Assembly (NCBI GenBank): GCA_943362175.1
Contig: CALRIU020000007.1
Span: forward strand, 124,001-188,000
Direction: 5' to 3'
Source of the DNA: UBA4416 sp943362175
Lineage (GTDB): Bacteria; Bacteroidota; Bacteroidia; B-17B0; Aurantibacillaceae
DNA length: 64,000 nucleotides
Shown here piece by piece: positions 24,014 through 32,425 of the stretch. Below the pieces are notes generated by a model. It did no database searches and was not told the origin of the DNA. It saw only the letters and a list, made by a program, of their open reading frames with translations. The translations under genes and the position numbers were made by a program. Position 1 is the stretch's first letter, and every line of letters starts with the position of its first letter.

Positions 24014-24094
24014 GCGGCTACCATCCCGATAGCTATCGGGAACGCCACATCCGCAGCTTTTCTGGTAATTAGGGCAACAGATATAGGGATTTTT
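24014..24094 (-). repeat. Partial duplicate of the tRNA-Leu 5' end and promoter, with an 18-bp palindrome inserted
   Basis: 24042-24094 repeats 23626-23678 almost base for base, and 24014-24023 repeats 23613-23622. Together they restore about the first 26 nt of the tRNA plus its upstream region. In the copy the three D-loop bases ATT are replaced by TCCCGATAGCTATCGGGA (24024-24041), a perfect palindrome. The copied -7 box has decayed to TATATCTG. The rest of the tRNA is missing, so this copy is not functional. Confidence 0.85.
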
Positions 24095-24176
24095 TGGTTC
24101 CAAAGGCATTTTTAGCCTCAAAAAACGCATAATTCCTGAATATTTTTTTATAATTTGGAGCCTTATTCTACAGACT

Positions 24177-25367
24177 ATGTACGGAACATTCCAACAGCAT
24201 TTACAGGCACAGCTCAACGAGATCGAAGCCAACGGCTTATTTAAGAAAGAACGCGTGATCGTGACCCCACAAGGTGCCTCCGTAAAGGTACAGGACGGCA
24301 GGGAAGTGATCATTTTCTGCGCCAACAATTACCTGGGCCTGTCCTCTCATCCCAAAGTGGTGGAAGGCGCCAAGAAAGCCCTCGACTCTCACGGTTACGG
24401 CATGTCATCGGTGCGCTTTATCTGCGGCACGCAGGACATCCACAAAACTCTGGAGAAAAAGATCGCTACCTTCCTCGGACAGGAAGATACCATTTTATAC
24501 GCGGCGGCCTTCGATGCCAACGGCGGTGTATTCGAGCCTCTCTTCGGTGAAGAGGATGCCATCATCAGCGATGAGCTCAACCATGCCTCCATCATCGACG
24601 GTGTGCGCCTTTGTAAGGCACAGCGCTACCGCTATAAGAACTGCGACATGGCCGACCTCGAAGAGCAATTGAAAAAAGCACAGGCACAGCGCTACCGCAT
24701 CATTGTTACGGACGGCGTCTTCAGCATGGACGGCTTTGTGGCTCCCCTGGATAAGATCTGCGATCTCGCCGACAAATACAATGCCCTGGTGATGGTAGAC
24801 GAAAGCCACGCCAGCGGATTCATCGGCAAGACAGGCCGCGGTACGGTAGAACTGAAAAACGTGATGGACCGCGTAGACATTATCACCGGCACTCTGGGCA
24901 AAGCCCTGGGCGGCGCGATGGGCGGATTTACCACGGGCAAAAAAGAAGTGATCGAAATTTTAAGACAGCGTTCCCGTCCTTACCTCTTTTCAAACTCCCT
25001 GGCACCAAGCATCGTAGGCGCATCCATCGCCGTATTCGATATGCTGAGCGAGACGACAGAACTGCGCGATAAGCTGGAATACAACATCAACTATTTTAAA
25101 AAAGGATTAAAGCAGATCGGGCTCGAATTCAAGGAAGGCGACTCAGCCATCGTTCCGGTGATGCTCTATGATGCCAAGCTCTCACAGGTGTTTGCCGACA
25201 AATTATTACAGGAAGGCATTTACGTGATCGGCTTCTTCTACCCGGTGGTAGCCAAAGGACAGGCGCGCATCCGCGTGCAACTCTCCGCGGCGCATACGCA
25301 GGAGCATTTGGATAAGGCCCTGAAGGCTTTTGAAAAAGTAGGAAAAGAGCTGGGCGTGATTAAATAG
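24177..25367 (+). CDS. kbl: Glycine C-acetyltransferase (2-amino-3-ketobutyrate CoA ligase)
   Basis: 396 aa, typical length for the alpha-oxoamine synthase family of fold type I PLP enzymes. Landmarks are FCANNYLGLSSHPKV near 46-60, DELNHASIIDGVRL, MVDESHASGFIGKTGRG with the PLP-ring Asp and His, and the Schiff-base lysine in TGTLGKALGG. The sequence fits Kbl rather than BioF or serine palmitoyltransferase, which are the alternatives in this family. It cleaves 2-amino-3-ketobutyrate with CoA to glycine and acetyl-CoA in threonine breakdown. Threonine dehydrogenase is not adjacent. It is monocistronic and plus-strand. Confidence 0.92.
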   Translation: MYGTFQQHLQAQLNEIEANGLFKKERVIVTPQGASVKVQDGREVIIFCANNYLGLSSHPKVVEGAKKALDSHGYGMSSVRFICGTQDIHKTLEKKIATFLGQEDTILYAAAFDANGGVFEPLFGEEDAIISDELNHASIIDGVRLCKAQRYRYKNCDMADLEEQLKKAQAQRYRIIVTDGVFSMDGFVAPLDKICDLADKYNALVMVDESHASGFIGKTGRGTVELKNVMDRVDIITGTLGKALGGAMGGFTTGKKEVIEILRQRSRPYLFSNSLAPSIVGASIAVFDMLSETTELRDKLEYNINYFKKGLKQIGLEFKEGDSAIVPVMLYDAKLSQVFADKLLQEGIYVIGFFYPVVAKGQARIRVQLSAAHTQEHLDKALKAFEKVGKELGVIK

Positions 25368-25369
25368 TC

Positions 25370-25459
25370 ATAGAACGCAGATTTGGTAAGATCAAAAATG
25401 ATCTGTTTAACTGTTCTAAATCTTGTTAATCATAAAGATCAGCGTCATATGCGTTCTAT
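25370..25459. repeat. Intergenic inverted repeat
   Basis: ATAGAACGCA (25370-25379) and TGCGTTCTAT (25450-25459) are perfect 10-bp arms around an AT-rich centre in the 107-bp gap between converging kbl and the Smr gene. It may act as a two-way terminator or be one of the small interspersed repeats common in this phylum. Confidence 0.5.
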
Positions 25460-25474
25460 ATTTCTGCGTTCCTT

Positions 25475-26464
25475 TTAATGAATAGTAACCTCCGTGGCGC
25501 CGAAGCCGTAATTCTTATAAGAAGCGTCGTAATAGCTCACGCCATCAATGGATTTGAGAATAGATAAAATTTCCTGCTTGAGCTTGCCGTTGCCCACGCC
25601 GTGAATCACGATCAGCTTTTTAATGCCGTTGCTTAAGCAATATTCCATCTCCCGCTCGAAGCGCTCCGTCTGGATATTCAGGATCTGTGCATTGGTGAGG
25701 TTTTTGTAAGAGTCTACCAGTTCTTCGATGTGCAGGTCGATCTCACGCGTCAGGTCTTTGATCTTTTGCTTGGCTACCGAGGCTTTCACCGGTTGCTTGA
25801 ATTCCTTGATGGCCTTGAGCCGCGTGAGGTCTTCGGGGCTCAGTGTTTGCTCCACCACCTGCATGTCGAGAAAATCCTCCTTCAGAATAAAGGCATACAC
25901 CGAGTGCTTGAACTCCGTATGCTTCACCAGCGTCGCCTGGGAGATGATCCGGTCGTTGATGAACAGGATCTCCGCCAAAGGGATTTGCGACTTGTAATGC
26001 ATGTTTTTAAAGAAGAGGCACTCGATCTTGTGGTAGGCGTACTCCTGGAAGAAATTTCGCTTCACCTGTTTCAGGAATACTTTTTGGTAGGCGCCCAGCT
26101 CACCGTGCTTCAGCGTCTGGAAATAGGCGTCGTCCTTTACCGAATAGGTAAACGTAATATTGTAGGAGGAGGAGTTGAACAGATAGAATTTGTAATCGCT
26201 CACCAGCAAAGGCATTTCATGATCGGGCTCGATGATAAAATAAATGGAGTCCGATAGTACCGTCTCCACGGCCATGTCCATGTTCTCTACTTCCGGATTC
26301 AGGATCAGCTCGGTATGAACGGGCACGAGGTGCTTGATGAGGTAGGGAATCTCAAAGCCATCGGGCATTTCCACAAACACCGTTTCCTTATCTTTAAAGC
26401 TCACGATCGTGCCCTCGCCTACTTCATTCAAAAATCTTACTTTATCTCCTATACGCAGTTTCAT
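25475..26464 (-). CDS. DUF2027 and Smr-domain protein (MutS2-like C-terminus)
   Basis: 329 aa. The first 60 residues are a small beta domain (MKLRIGDKVRFLNEVGEGTIV), followed by DUF2027 (about 70-230) and a C-terminal Smr domain (about 240-329): EIDLHIEELVDSY, then GIKKLIVIHGVGNGKLKQEI. The DLH and HG-GxG motifs of Smr are complete. Smr domains nick branched DNA in MutS2 and cleave RNA in collided-ribosome rescue; DUF2027 versions without MutS are a Bacteroidota speciality of unknown role. It appears to be monocistronic, with ComEC following on the same strand upstream. Confidence 0.88.
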   Translation of the reverse strand: MKLRIGDKVRFLNEVGEGTIVSFKDKETVFVEMPDGFEIPYLIKHLVPVHTELILNPEVENMDMAVETVLSDSIYFIIEPDHEMPLLVSDYKFYLFNSSSYNITFTYSVKDDAYFQTLKHGELGAYQKVFLKQVKRNFFQEYAYHKIECLFFKNMHYKSQIPLAEILFINDRIISQATLVKHTEFKHSVYAFILKEDFLDMQVVEQTLSPEDLTRLKAIKEFKQPVKASVAKQKIKDLTREIDLHIEELVDSYKNLTNAQILNIQTERFEREMEYCLSNGIKKLIVIHGVGNGKLKQEILSILKSIDGVSYYDASYKNYGFGATEVTIH

Positions 26465-26558
26465 GTGCAGTAGTTATTACTTTTTAATGGCCACATGGTA
26501 TAGCCGGTTTATCTTTATTATGTTTACGATATGGCAAACGCGGCTGTTTCATGTTCTT

Positions 26559-28592
26559 TCAAAATGGGATGACCAGCGCTCCTTTCTCCTTCACCGAATA
26601 AAAAGAAATACCGAGGGCGGCACATTGTTTCTTTAATTTTTTTACAAAGGTATAACTGTTGGAACAATCCGCAATCACCAAAGGTTTAATTTGTGGAAGG
26701 GAATCCAGGTTTGGAGCACTGTTGTGGCTCACGATCAGGTAATCACAGGCTGGTTTGAAGCGGTGGTGGGCCTTACCGGCGCTCATAATCCGCTTTTGAT
26801 CAAGCTGCCACACCTCGCCATCGCTTTGCTGCAGGCGGATGCCGGAATAGCGCAACAGATAGGGTTTTATGCTTCTCCGGAATTCTCCCTCCGTAAGCGA
26901 ATCGCCCCGGAAGTACGCATCACGGCCTGTCCGGAGCAGGCACACCGCTTTGCGCTTCACACTAAAGACCACAAGCTCCGTTTCGGAAGATTGCCGGTAG
27001 ACCATAAGGGCCGATGTGCCCGCCCAGGCAATGGCGCAGATCAGGGCGGCGGCGAGCGCTTTGTAGCTTTTGGAAACAGAAAACCACAAGATGAGCCCGA
27101 TGAAGAGGCTGCAGAATAGCACATCCGGCAAGCCAAAGGAAATATTGTCCATATACCCGTAAACAGGATCGTCGGTGAGCTGCGCGGTACGCAGCATCGC
27201 GGTGGTAATACCATTGATGAGCACGGCCAGGCATTGTTTCAGGAAAAGGATCTTGTGGCATAAGAGTAACAGGAAAGCGACTCCCATCAAGGCCGTGCTC
27301 AAAGGGATAATGACCAGGTTGGAAAGCAGGAACCACAGCGGGAACTGGTGAAAATAATACAGCGTGACCGGCAGTGTAAACAGAGTCGCCGCTACCGACA
27401 TGAGGCTGATGTCCCAGGCAAATTTCAGGATCCTGTTCCCGGGGCTCCAGCGGTCATTGATGAGCGGATAGAGGTACATGATGCCTCCTACCGCCAGGTA
27501 GCTCAGCAAAAAGCCGACATCCGCCAGCAGGAAGGGATTGTATAGCAGCAATAAAAAAGCACTGAACAACAACGTGTTGTACGGGTTTCCGTTCCTTCTG
27601 AATGTTTTCCCCAACAGCACCAATACCAGCATGAGCGCTGCGCGCAGAACGGAAGGCGAAAAACCGGTAATGGCCGCGAAGAGCAGCATCACGGCCATCA
27701 CGCCGGCACAGCGCAGCCTCGGATAGCGGTTGTGCGGGTCGATGAGCCTGCAAAGCAGCATCAGCACCATGTACAATATCCCTGTATGCATGCCCGATAC
27801 CGAAAGGATGTGCAACGTTCCGGAATGTGAGAAGCTTTGCATCACACCACTATTGATCTCATCATCATAGCCCACCAGCAGCGCTGTGCAAATGGAGAAG
27901 GCTTCCTGCGATAAGCCGGCCTCTCTCAGGGTCTTCACCACGTACTCCCTGATCGCAATACCGGAGCGGCTCAGCGACCAGGCAGTGACGGGTTTTGCAA
28001 CATGCCACAACGATTTGGGTTCTGCATAGGCGGCATGAAAGAGGTTTTTCCGCTCCAGGAATCCCTTGTAATCGAACTCACCGGGGTTTTGTGGTGTAGC
28101 CATGGCCGAGAGCGTTGACCTCAGCAACAGAGCATCTCCGGTGTTCCATGGCTTCGGCACCGGCTGCTTCACATATACCAGGATTGCTCCCGTCGCATAA
28201 TGCCATTGCCCCTTCTGTTCGATAGCATCCACCTGCACATTCAGCTTCAGATATTTTTCCGTGGCTACGGGCATGTCCGCAATCGTGACCATGAGCGACT
28301 GCTCCTCATGGCTGATGTAATGCGTGTAATGGTCTCTCTGCGTTTTGGCATTGTATACCGTCGCGGCTTCAAAGGCCAGTAGAAACAGGAAGCAGCAGAG
28401 ACTGATAAAAAAGAAGCTGTTGCCGGCGGCATTGGCCTGCTTCTGCCTGGCACGCAGCCAAAAGGCAAGACACAGGCCGGAAAAGCTCAGGCCAAAGAAA
28501 AGATGAAGCGGTGGAATGGAAAAGCCCTGCAACAGGCAGACCGTGCCCAACACATAAGGAAGCAGAATTCTTATAAAAGGAATGCCTTTCAC
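26559..28592 (-). CDS. comEC: ComEC/Rec2-family DNA uptake membrane protein
   Basis: 677 aa. It has hydrophobic N-terminal segments, an OB-like extracellular region (about 90-220, with QNPGEFDYKGFLERKN), then the competence domain with many membrane helices and the signature HILSVSGMHTGILY (near 260-273) and GFSPSVLRAALM. ComEC forms the inner-membrane channel for single-stranded DNA in transformation. The C-terminal region (about 540-677) is shorter than the full metallo-beta-lactamase domain of Bacillus ComEC and lacks a clear HxHxDH, which is usual for Bacteroidota homologues. No other competence genes are nearby. Confidence 0.9.
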   Translation of the reverse strand: MKGIPFIRILLPYVLGTVCLLQGFSIPPLHLFFGLSFSGLCLAFWLRARQKQANAAGNSFFFISLCCFLFLLAFEAATVYNAKTQRDHYTHYISHEEQSLMVTIADMPVATEKYLKLNVQVDAIEQKGQWHYATGAILVYVKQPVPKPWNTGDALLLRSTLSAMATPQNPGEFDYKGFLERKNLFHAAYAEPKSLWHVAKPVTAWSLSRSGIAIREYVVKTLREAGLSQEAFSICTALLVGYDDEINSGVMQSFSHSGTLHILSVSGMHTGILYMVLMLLCRLIDPHNRYPRLRCAGVMAVMLLFAAITGFSPSVLRAALMLVLVLLGKTFRRNGNPYNTLLFSAFLLLLYNPFLLADVGFLLSYLAVGGIMYLYPLINDRWSPGNRILKFAWDISLMSVAATLFTLPVTLYYFHQFPLWFLLSNLVIIPLSTALMGVAFLLLLCHKILFLKQCLAVLINGITTAMLRTAQLTDDPVYGYMDNISFGLPDVLFCSLFIGLILWFSVSKSYKALAAALICAIAWAGTSALMVYRQSSETELVVFSVKRKAVCLLRTGRDAYFRGDSLTEGEFRRSIKPYLLRYSGIRLQQSDGEVWQLDQKRIMSAGKAHHRFKPACDYLIVSHNSAPNLDSLPQIKPLVIADCSNSYTFVKKLKKQCAALGISFYSVKEKGALVIPF

Positions 28593-28673
28593 TCCGGTTA
28601 CAGCTTATCTGTCAAAAAAATGACATTTAATAGTTTGAAGACGCTACAAAAAGTCCGATTGCCGGGACGGATC

Positions 28674-28847
28674 TTAAACCCTGCTTTCAGACAGCCTGCT
28701 ATGGATTTTTTGAAATAATTGCAGATTCATATCTGCCAGACGGGCATTTACATCGTGGGCGTATCGTTCCTGATTGACATGGGCTGTTAATCCGGTTTGC
28801 TTTTTAAAATCATCTGCGAACACCCAAAAATTATTAGCTAAGCTCAT
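28674..28847 (-). CDS. Possible small protein of 57 aa
   Basis: From the ATG at 28845-28847 the product begins MSLANNFWVFADDFKKQTGL and ends RLSESRV, mostly helical and charged, without a signal or membrane segment. It lies right after the terminator at 28892-28911 and has TATATTTG (28864-28871) just upstream, so it has its own possible promoter, though no TTG at ideal spacing. I recognise no family. The longer frame from 28946 would run through the terminator and is unlikely. Confidence 0.4.
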   Translation of the reverse strand: MSLANNFWVFADDFKKQTGLTAHVNQERYAHDVNARLADMNLQLFQKIHSRLSESRV

Positions 28848-28891
28848 AGTCGTTGTTTTGTACCAAATATACATGGAGACGATTACAAAAA

Positions 28892-28911
28892 GAGGGCGGT
28901 AAACCGCCCTC
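28892..28911 (-). terminator. Terminator of the propeller-SpoIIE gene
   Basis: GAGGGCGG (28892-28899) pairs with CCGCCCTC (28904-28911) around TAAA; on the minus strand TTTTT follows. It lies 39 nt after the stop at 28950. Confidence 0.9.
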
Positions 28912-28949
28912 CTTTCTCTTTGTTTCCTTTGACCATACGCATACAATCT

Positions 28950-31900
28950 CTAAATCTTTAGCCCCAGTAGCAGAATATCATCCGTTTGCTCGTAATGCTT
29001 TTGCCAGTCGCTTATTTCCTCGCTCAGCTTCGTTTTCAGCTCGGCAAGCATTAAATGGTTGTTCATCAATAAAAACTGCCTGAGCCGCGCCGGATTATAC
29101 TTCTTGTTTCGTTCGCCGCCAAACTGATCGGTAATCCCATCGGTAAACATAAAGATCTGATCACCGGGCTTCACCGACAGGGTCTTGGTTGGGATGACGC
29201 TTTCAAAATCGGCATAGCCGCCGATGTTCACATTTTCGGAGGTGAGCGTAATGAGCTCGTCATTGGAGATAATATACAAAGGCCTGTTGGCATTTACGTA
29301 TTCTATCGTCTGTTTCTCTTTATCGTAACAAATGAGGGAGATATCGAGGCCGTCGTTGATCTGCCCTGTAGCATTCTGGCTGAGGCGCAGGTTAATTTCT
29401 TTCCGGAGAAACTCCAGCATTTTCGACGCGCTGTGCTCTTCCATATTAGCCGCTTCATTCAGGATATTGCTCGAGATCAGCGACATGAAGGCTCCCGGAA
29501 CCCCGTGACCGGTGCAATCCACCACAGCGACGTATATCAGCCCGTTCATTTCCTTGATCCAGTAATAATCCCCGCTCACAATATTGCGCGGCTTGTAGTA
29601 CAGGAAGTAATCCATAAAATAGCGGAGCAGGATGGTCGGATCCGGCAGAATGGTTTGCTGGATGCGCTCTGCATATTTGATGCTGTCCGTAAGGTCGTTG
29701 TTAATGCCCTGGATGAGGTTTTTCTGCAGCTCGATCTCGATGCGCTTTTTCTCGATCTCGGCCGTGCGTGCCTTCACGATCAGCTCCAGCTTGAGCTTTT
29801 CACGCTTGAGGCGACGCTCGCGGCTGGCAATGAAAAAGTACAGGAAGGCCAGGAGGCCGAGGCCGACGACAAAGTAGAACAGCTTGGTTTTCCAGAACGG
29901 CGGCGTGATCGTAAAATGATAGGTGTATTCTTCGGCATTCGTAAAGTCATTGCTGAGCGATGCCATCATCACCAGGTTATAATCTCCGGAAGGCAGGTTG
30001 CGGTAAGTAATCTCATTGGCATTGTATACCATTGCCCAGTCTTTTTCATAGCCGATCAGCTTATAGCGGTAATTCACCTGCTTTTGCTCGGCAATGTCGT
30101 CGGTATTCAAGAAAAAGCTGATGCTGTTATGCGCATGGTCGAGCTCCAGGTCTTTCGGGATCTTGTACCAGTTGAAGAAGCCATCAAACTTCAGGGAGGA
30201 ATATTCTCCGGACGAAAATAATGTATCCCTGGTCCAGTCTACTGTTTTATTCTGGATCAGCACATTGTTGATGAACACCGGAAGTTTCTTCTGCAGGCTC
30301 ACATCCTGCATGTCTTCCGTATTGTTCTTATATTCCGTAAGCCCCTCGATGGAACCGATCCAGATGGAATTCTTATAGTCGAAGATCGCCGTGTTGGGCT
30401 TGTTATCGTAGGAGGCAAAGCCCTGTCCGGCATTAAAGGTTTTGATCTCTTTGATGCGGTTAAGGTAGGTGTCGAATTTCAATTCGTTGAGGCCATTGTT
30501 GGAAACGAACCACACCGCATCTTTCGCAAAAAGGATCGTGTTCACACAGTTGCTGCTGATCCCGTCCTCTGTTGTAATCTTCCTGAAATTATTGCTCGAG
30601 CCTTCTTCAAAATAACGCACCTTCAGCTTGTTCTTGAGAATGATGGCTCCCATATCCGAAGTGCCAAGCCACATATTGCCGTTCCAGTCTTCTGCAATCG
30701 TTTGAATATTTTTGAAAACGGCATATTCGTTATTCACATAGCCTGTTTTAGGATTGAGCCTCCAGGCACCTTCGTTGGAAGTCACCCAGATGTTTCCTTC
30801 CTGGTCTTCGAGCATACAGGACACATTGAAAAAAGAAAGCTCCGTGATGGTGAAAGGCGTGATTGTAAAGGAAAAGTCCTTGTTCAGCACCAGCCGGTCC
30901 ACGCGGTTCTCCGCCTGGTAACCGATCCAGATAGCACCGTCCTTTGCCGTGTACAGATAGCTCACGTATTCGGAGAGAAGGCCCTGGGCGGTGGAAATCG
31001 TTTTCGAAACATCCAGCCCCTTCTGTGTATTTTCTTTGCTGATGATGTTGATGCCACCGCCGACCGTCCCTAAAATAATATTACCGCTCTTGTCTTCGGT
31101 AATGCATTTGATGATAGACTCACTGAGCTTCTGCTCCCAGAAACAGCGGCTGAACTTCCGGTCCTTATAACGGAAAGCGCCGCCGCCGTATGACCCCATC
31201 CAGATCGAGCTGTCGCTTTTCGAACGGAATACGCTGATCAGCTTCTCTTCCGCCAGGCCCGACTGCTTGTTGTAGCTCATCGAGCTTTTGTTGTTCATCA
31301 CCACCAGGCCGTCGTATAAGGTGCCAATCCAGAGGTTATGGTATGTATCTTCTTTGAAACATAAAGGGTTGCTTCCGAAAAATCCCTGCGCAGCACTGAT
31401 CACCGACAGGTCTTTGATCGTGTAATCGTTCTCGTTGAGGTTCTTATCCACCGGGATCTTCATAAAGCCCGAGCCGTCCGATGCCAGGTAAATGGTTCCC
31501 TCATCGTCCTTGTATATATTCATCACCCTTACAAACCCCCTGTTGTCTACAGAGAGGGAGTCGAAGTTGAGGTAGTTCACCGAAAAGCCGCTGTTATTAA
31601 TAAAGTCAAATTTAAGCCTGGCCACACCATTGCCCCAGTCGCTCACCAGGAGGTTGTTCTGACGGTCGAATTCGATGCTGAACACGGCATCACCTTTCAG
31701 GAGATTCTTTGAGTTGAAATTAGCGATCCTTACCAGCTTGTTGTTAATGGTCGTAGAAGACGTGGAATTCTGAATCAGTACAAAACGCGGGATCTTGGTG
31801 GAGCTTGTGGTCTCAAAAAAGAACAAGCCTCTGCGCGACGTAGAGACCCATAAATTACCGTCCTCATCAAACTCCGCATCTGTCGGGTTCTGCGAGGTAA

Positions 31901-32387
31901 TATTAGGAATTGCCACCGAGTCGAGCTGATATATCTTGTTGGAAATATCCAGCAAATAATAACCGTTGCTCGTAATGACGTGTACGACGTTCTGCTTGCG
32001 CAGGATCTTTTTCACACTGCCCCTGATATGTTTGTACAGCGGATTGCGGTCTACCTGGTGGCCATTGTAGCTGCAGAAGCCTTTTTTGGTCCCGATAAAT
32101 AACTGGTCGTTGGCAAACAGAAGCGTATTGATCTCGTTGACCGGCAGTCCGTTTGAAGTGGTGAGCGTTGTAAACGACTTGCCGTTGAAGCCCGAGAGGC
32201 CGTTGTTGGTAGCCAGCCACAGGTTTCCGTAAGCATCCTGCTCAATATACTTTACGGTAGACTGTACCAGTCCGTCTTTCACAGAAAACTTTTGCAGGTT
32301 CACTTTTTGAGCGTAACCTCCAAACGTCGTAATCCATAATAAAAAGATGTAACGCTTTAATTTCACTGGCCAAATTAGTACATACAA
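28950..32387 (-). CDS. Propeller sensor with SpoIIE-type phosphatase output
   Basis: 1145 aa. The N-terminus (KLKRYIFLLWITTFGGYAQ) is a signal peptide or anchor; an in-frame GTG a few codons downstream is an alternative start. Residues about 25-740 contain two-component-regulator propeller repeats (GNLWLATNNGLSGFNG, GNIWVTSNEGAWRL). A Y_Y_Y domain follows (about 760-830, YRYKLIGYEKDW), then a membrane helix (about 840-860), a coiled coil and a PP2C/SpoIIE phosphatase (about 920-1145) with GDYYW, VVDCTGHGVPGAFMSL and MFTDGITDQFGG, so metal-binding Asp residues are present. A periplasmic signal is thus read out as dephosphorylation of a cytoplasmic partner, probably an anti-sigma-antagonist, not found here. 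Confidence 0.9.
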   Translation of the reverse strand: MYVLIWPVKLKRYIFLLWITTFGGYAQKVNLQKFSVKDGLVQSTVKYIEQDAYGNLWLATNNGLSGFNGKSFTTLTTSNGLPVNEINTLLFANDQLFIGTKKGFCSYNGHQVDRNPLYKHIRGSVKKILRKQNVVHVITSNGYYLLDISNKIYQLDSVAIPNITSQNPTDAEFDEDGNLWVSTSRRGLFFFETTSSTKIPRFVLIQNSTSSTTINNKLVRIANFNSKNLLKGDAVFSIEFDRQNNLLVSDWGNGVARLKFDFINNSGFSVNYLNFDSLSVDNRGFVRVMNIYKDDEGTIYLASDGSGFMKIPVDKNLNENDYTIKDLSVISAAQGFFGSNPLCFKEDTYHNLWIGTLYDGLVVMNNKSSMSYNKQSGLAEEKLISVFRSKSDSSIWMGSYGGGAFRYKDRKFSRCFWEQKLSESIIKCITEDKSGNIILGTVGGGINIISKENTQKGLDVSKTISTAQGLLSEYVSYLYTAKDGAIWIGYQAENRVDRLVLNKDFSFTITPFTITELSFFNVSCMLEDQEGNIWVTSNEGAWRLNPKTGYVNNEYAVFKNIQTIAEDWNGNMWLGTSDMGAIILKNKLKVRYFEEGSSNNFRKITTEDGISSNCVNTILFAKDAVWFVSNNGLNELKFDTYLNRIKEIKTFNAGQGFASYDNKPNTAIFDYKNSIWIGSIEGLTEYKNNTEDMQDVSLQKKLPVFINNVLIQNKTVDWTRDTLFSSGEYSSLKFDGFFNWYKIPKDLELDHAHNSISFFLNTDDIAEQKQVNYRYKLIGYEKDWAMVYNANEITYRNLPSGDYNLVMMASLSNDFTNAEEYTYHFTITPPFWKTKLFYFVVGLGLLAFLYFFIASRERRLKREKLKLELIVKARTAEIEKKRIEIELQKNLIQGINNDLTDSIKYAERIQQTILPDPTILLRYFMDYFLYYKPRNIVSGDYYWIKEMNGLIYVAVVDCTGHGVPGAFMSLISSNILNEAANMEEHSASKMLEFLRKEINLRLSQNATGQINDGLDISLICYDKEKQTIEYVNANRPLYIISNDELITLTSENVNIGGYADFESVIPTKTLSVKPGDQIFMFTDGITDQFGGERNKKYNPARLRQFLLMNNHLMLAELKTKLSEEISDWQKHYEQTDDILLLGLKI

Positions 32388-32425
32388 GTTTAGCTAAAAA
32401 TTTAGATAAACCAGTGGTCTTTCGT

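Noticed and set aside
24014..24060. A second tRNA gene
   Set aside because: Only the 5' portion is present, with a palindrome in the D-loop and no anticodon or T-arm; it is a remnant.
29433..30221. Plus-strand open frame of 262 codons
   Set aside because: It lies opposite the SpoIIE and coiled-coil part of the receptor gene, which carries clear catalytic motifs on the minus strand.
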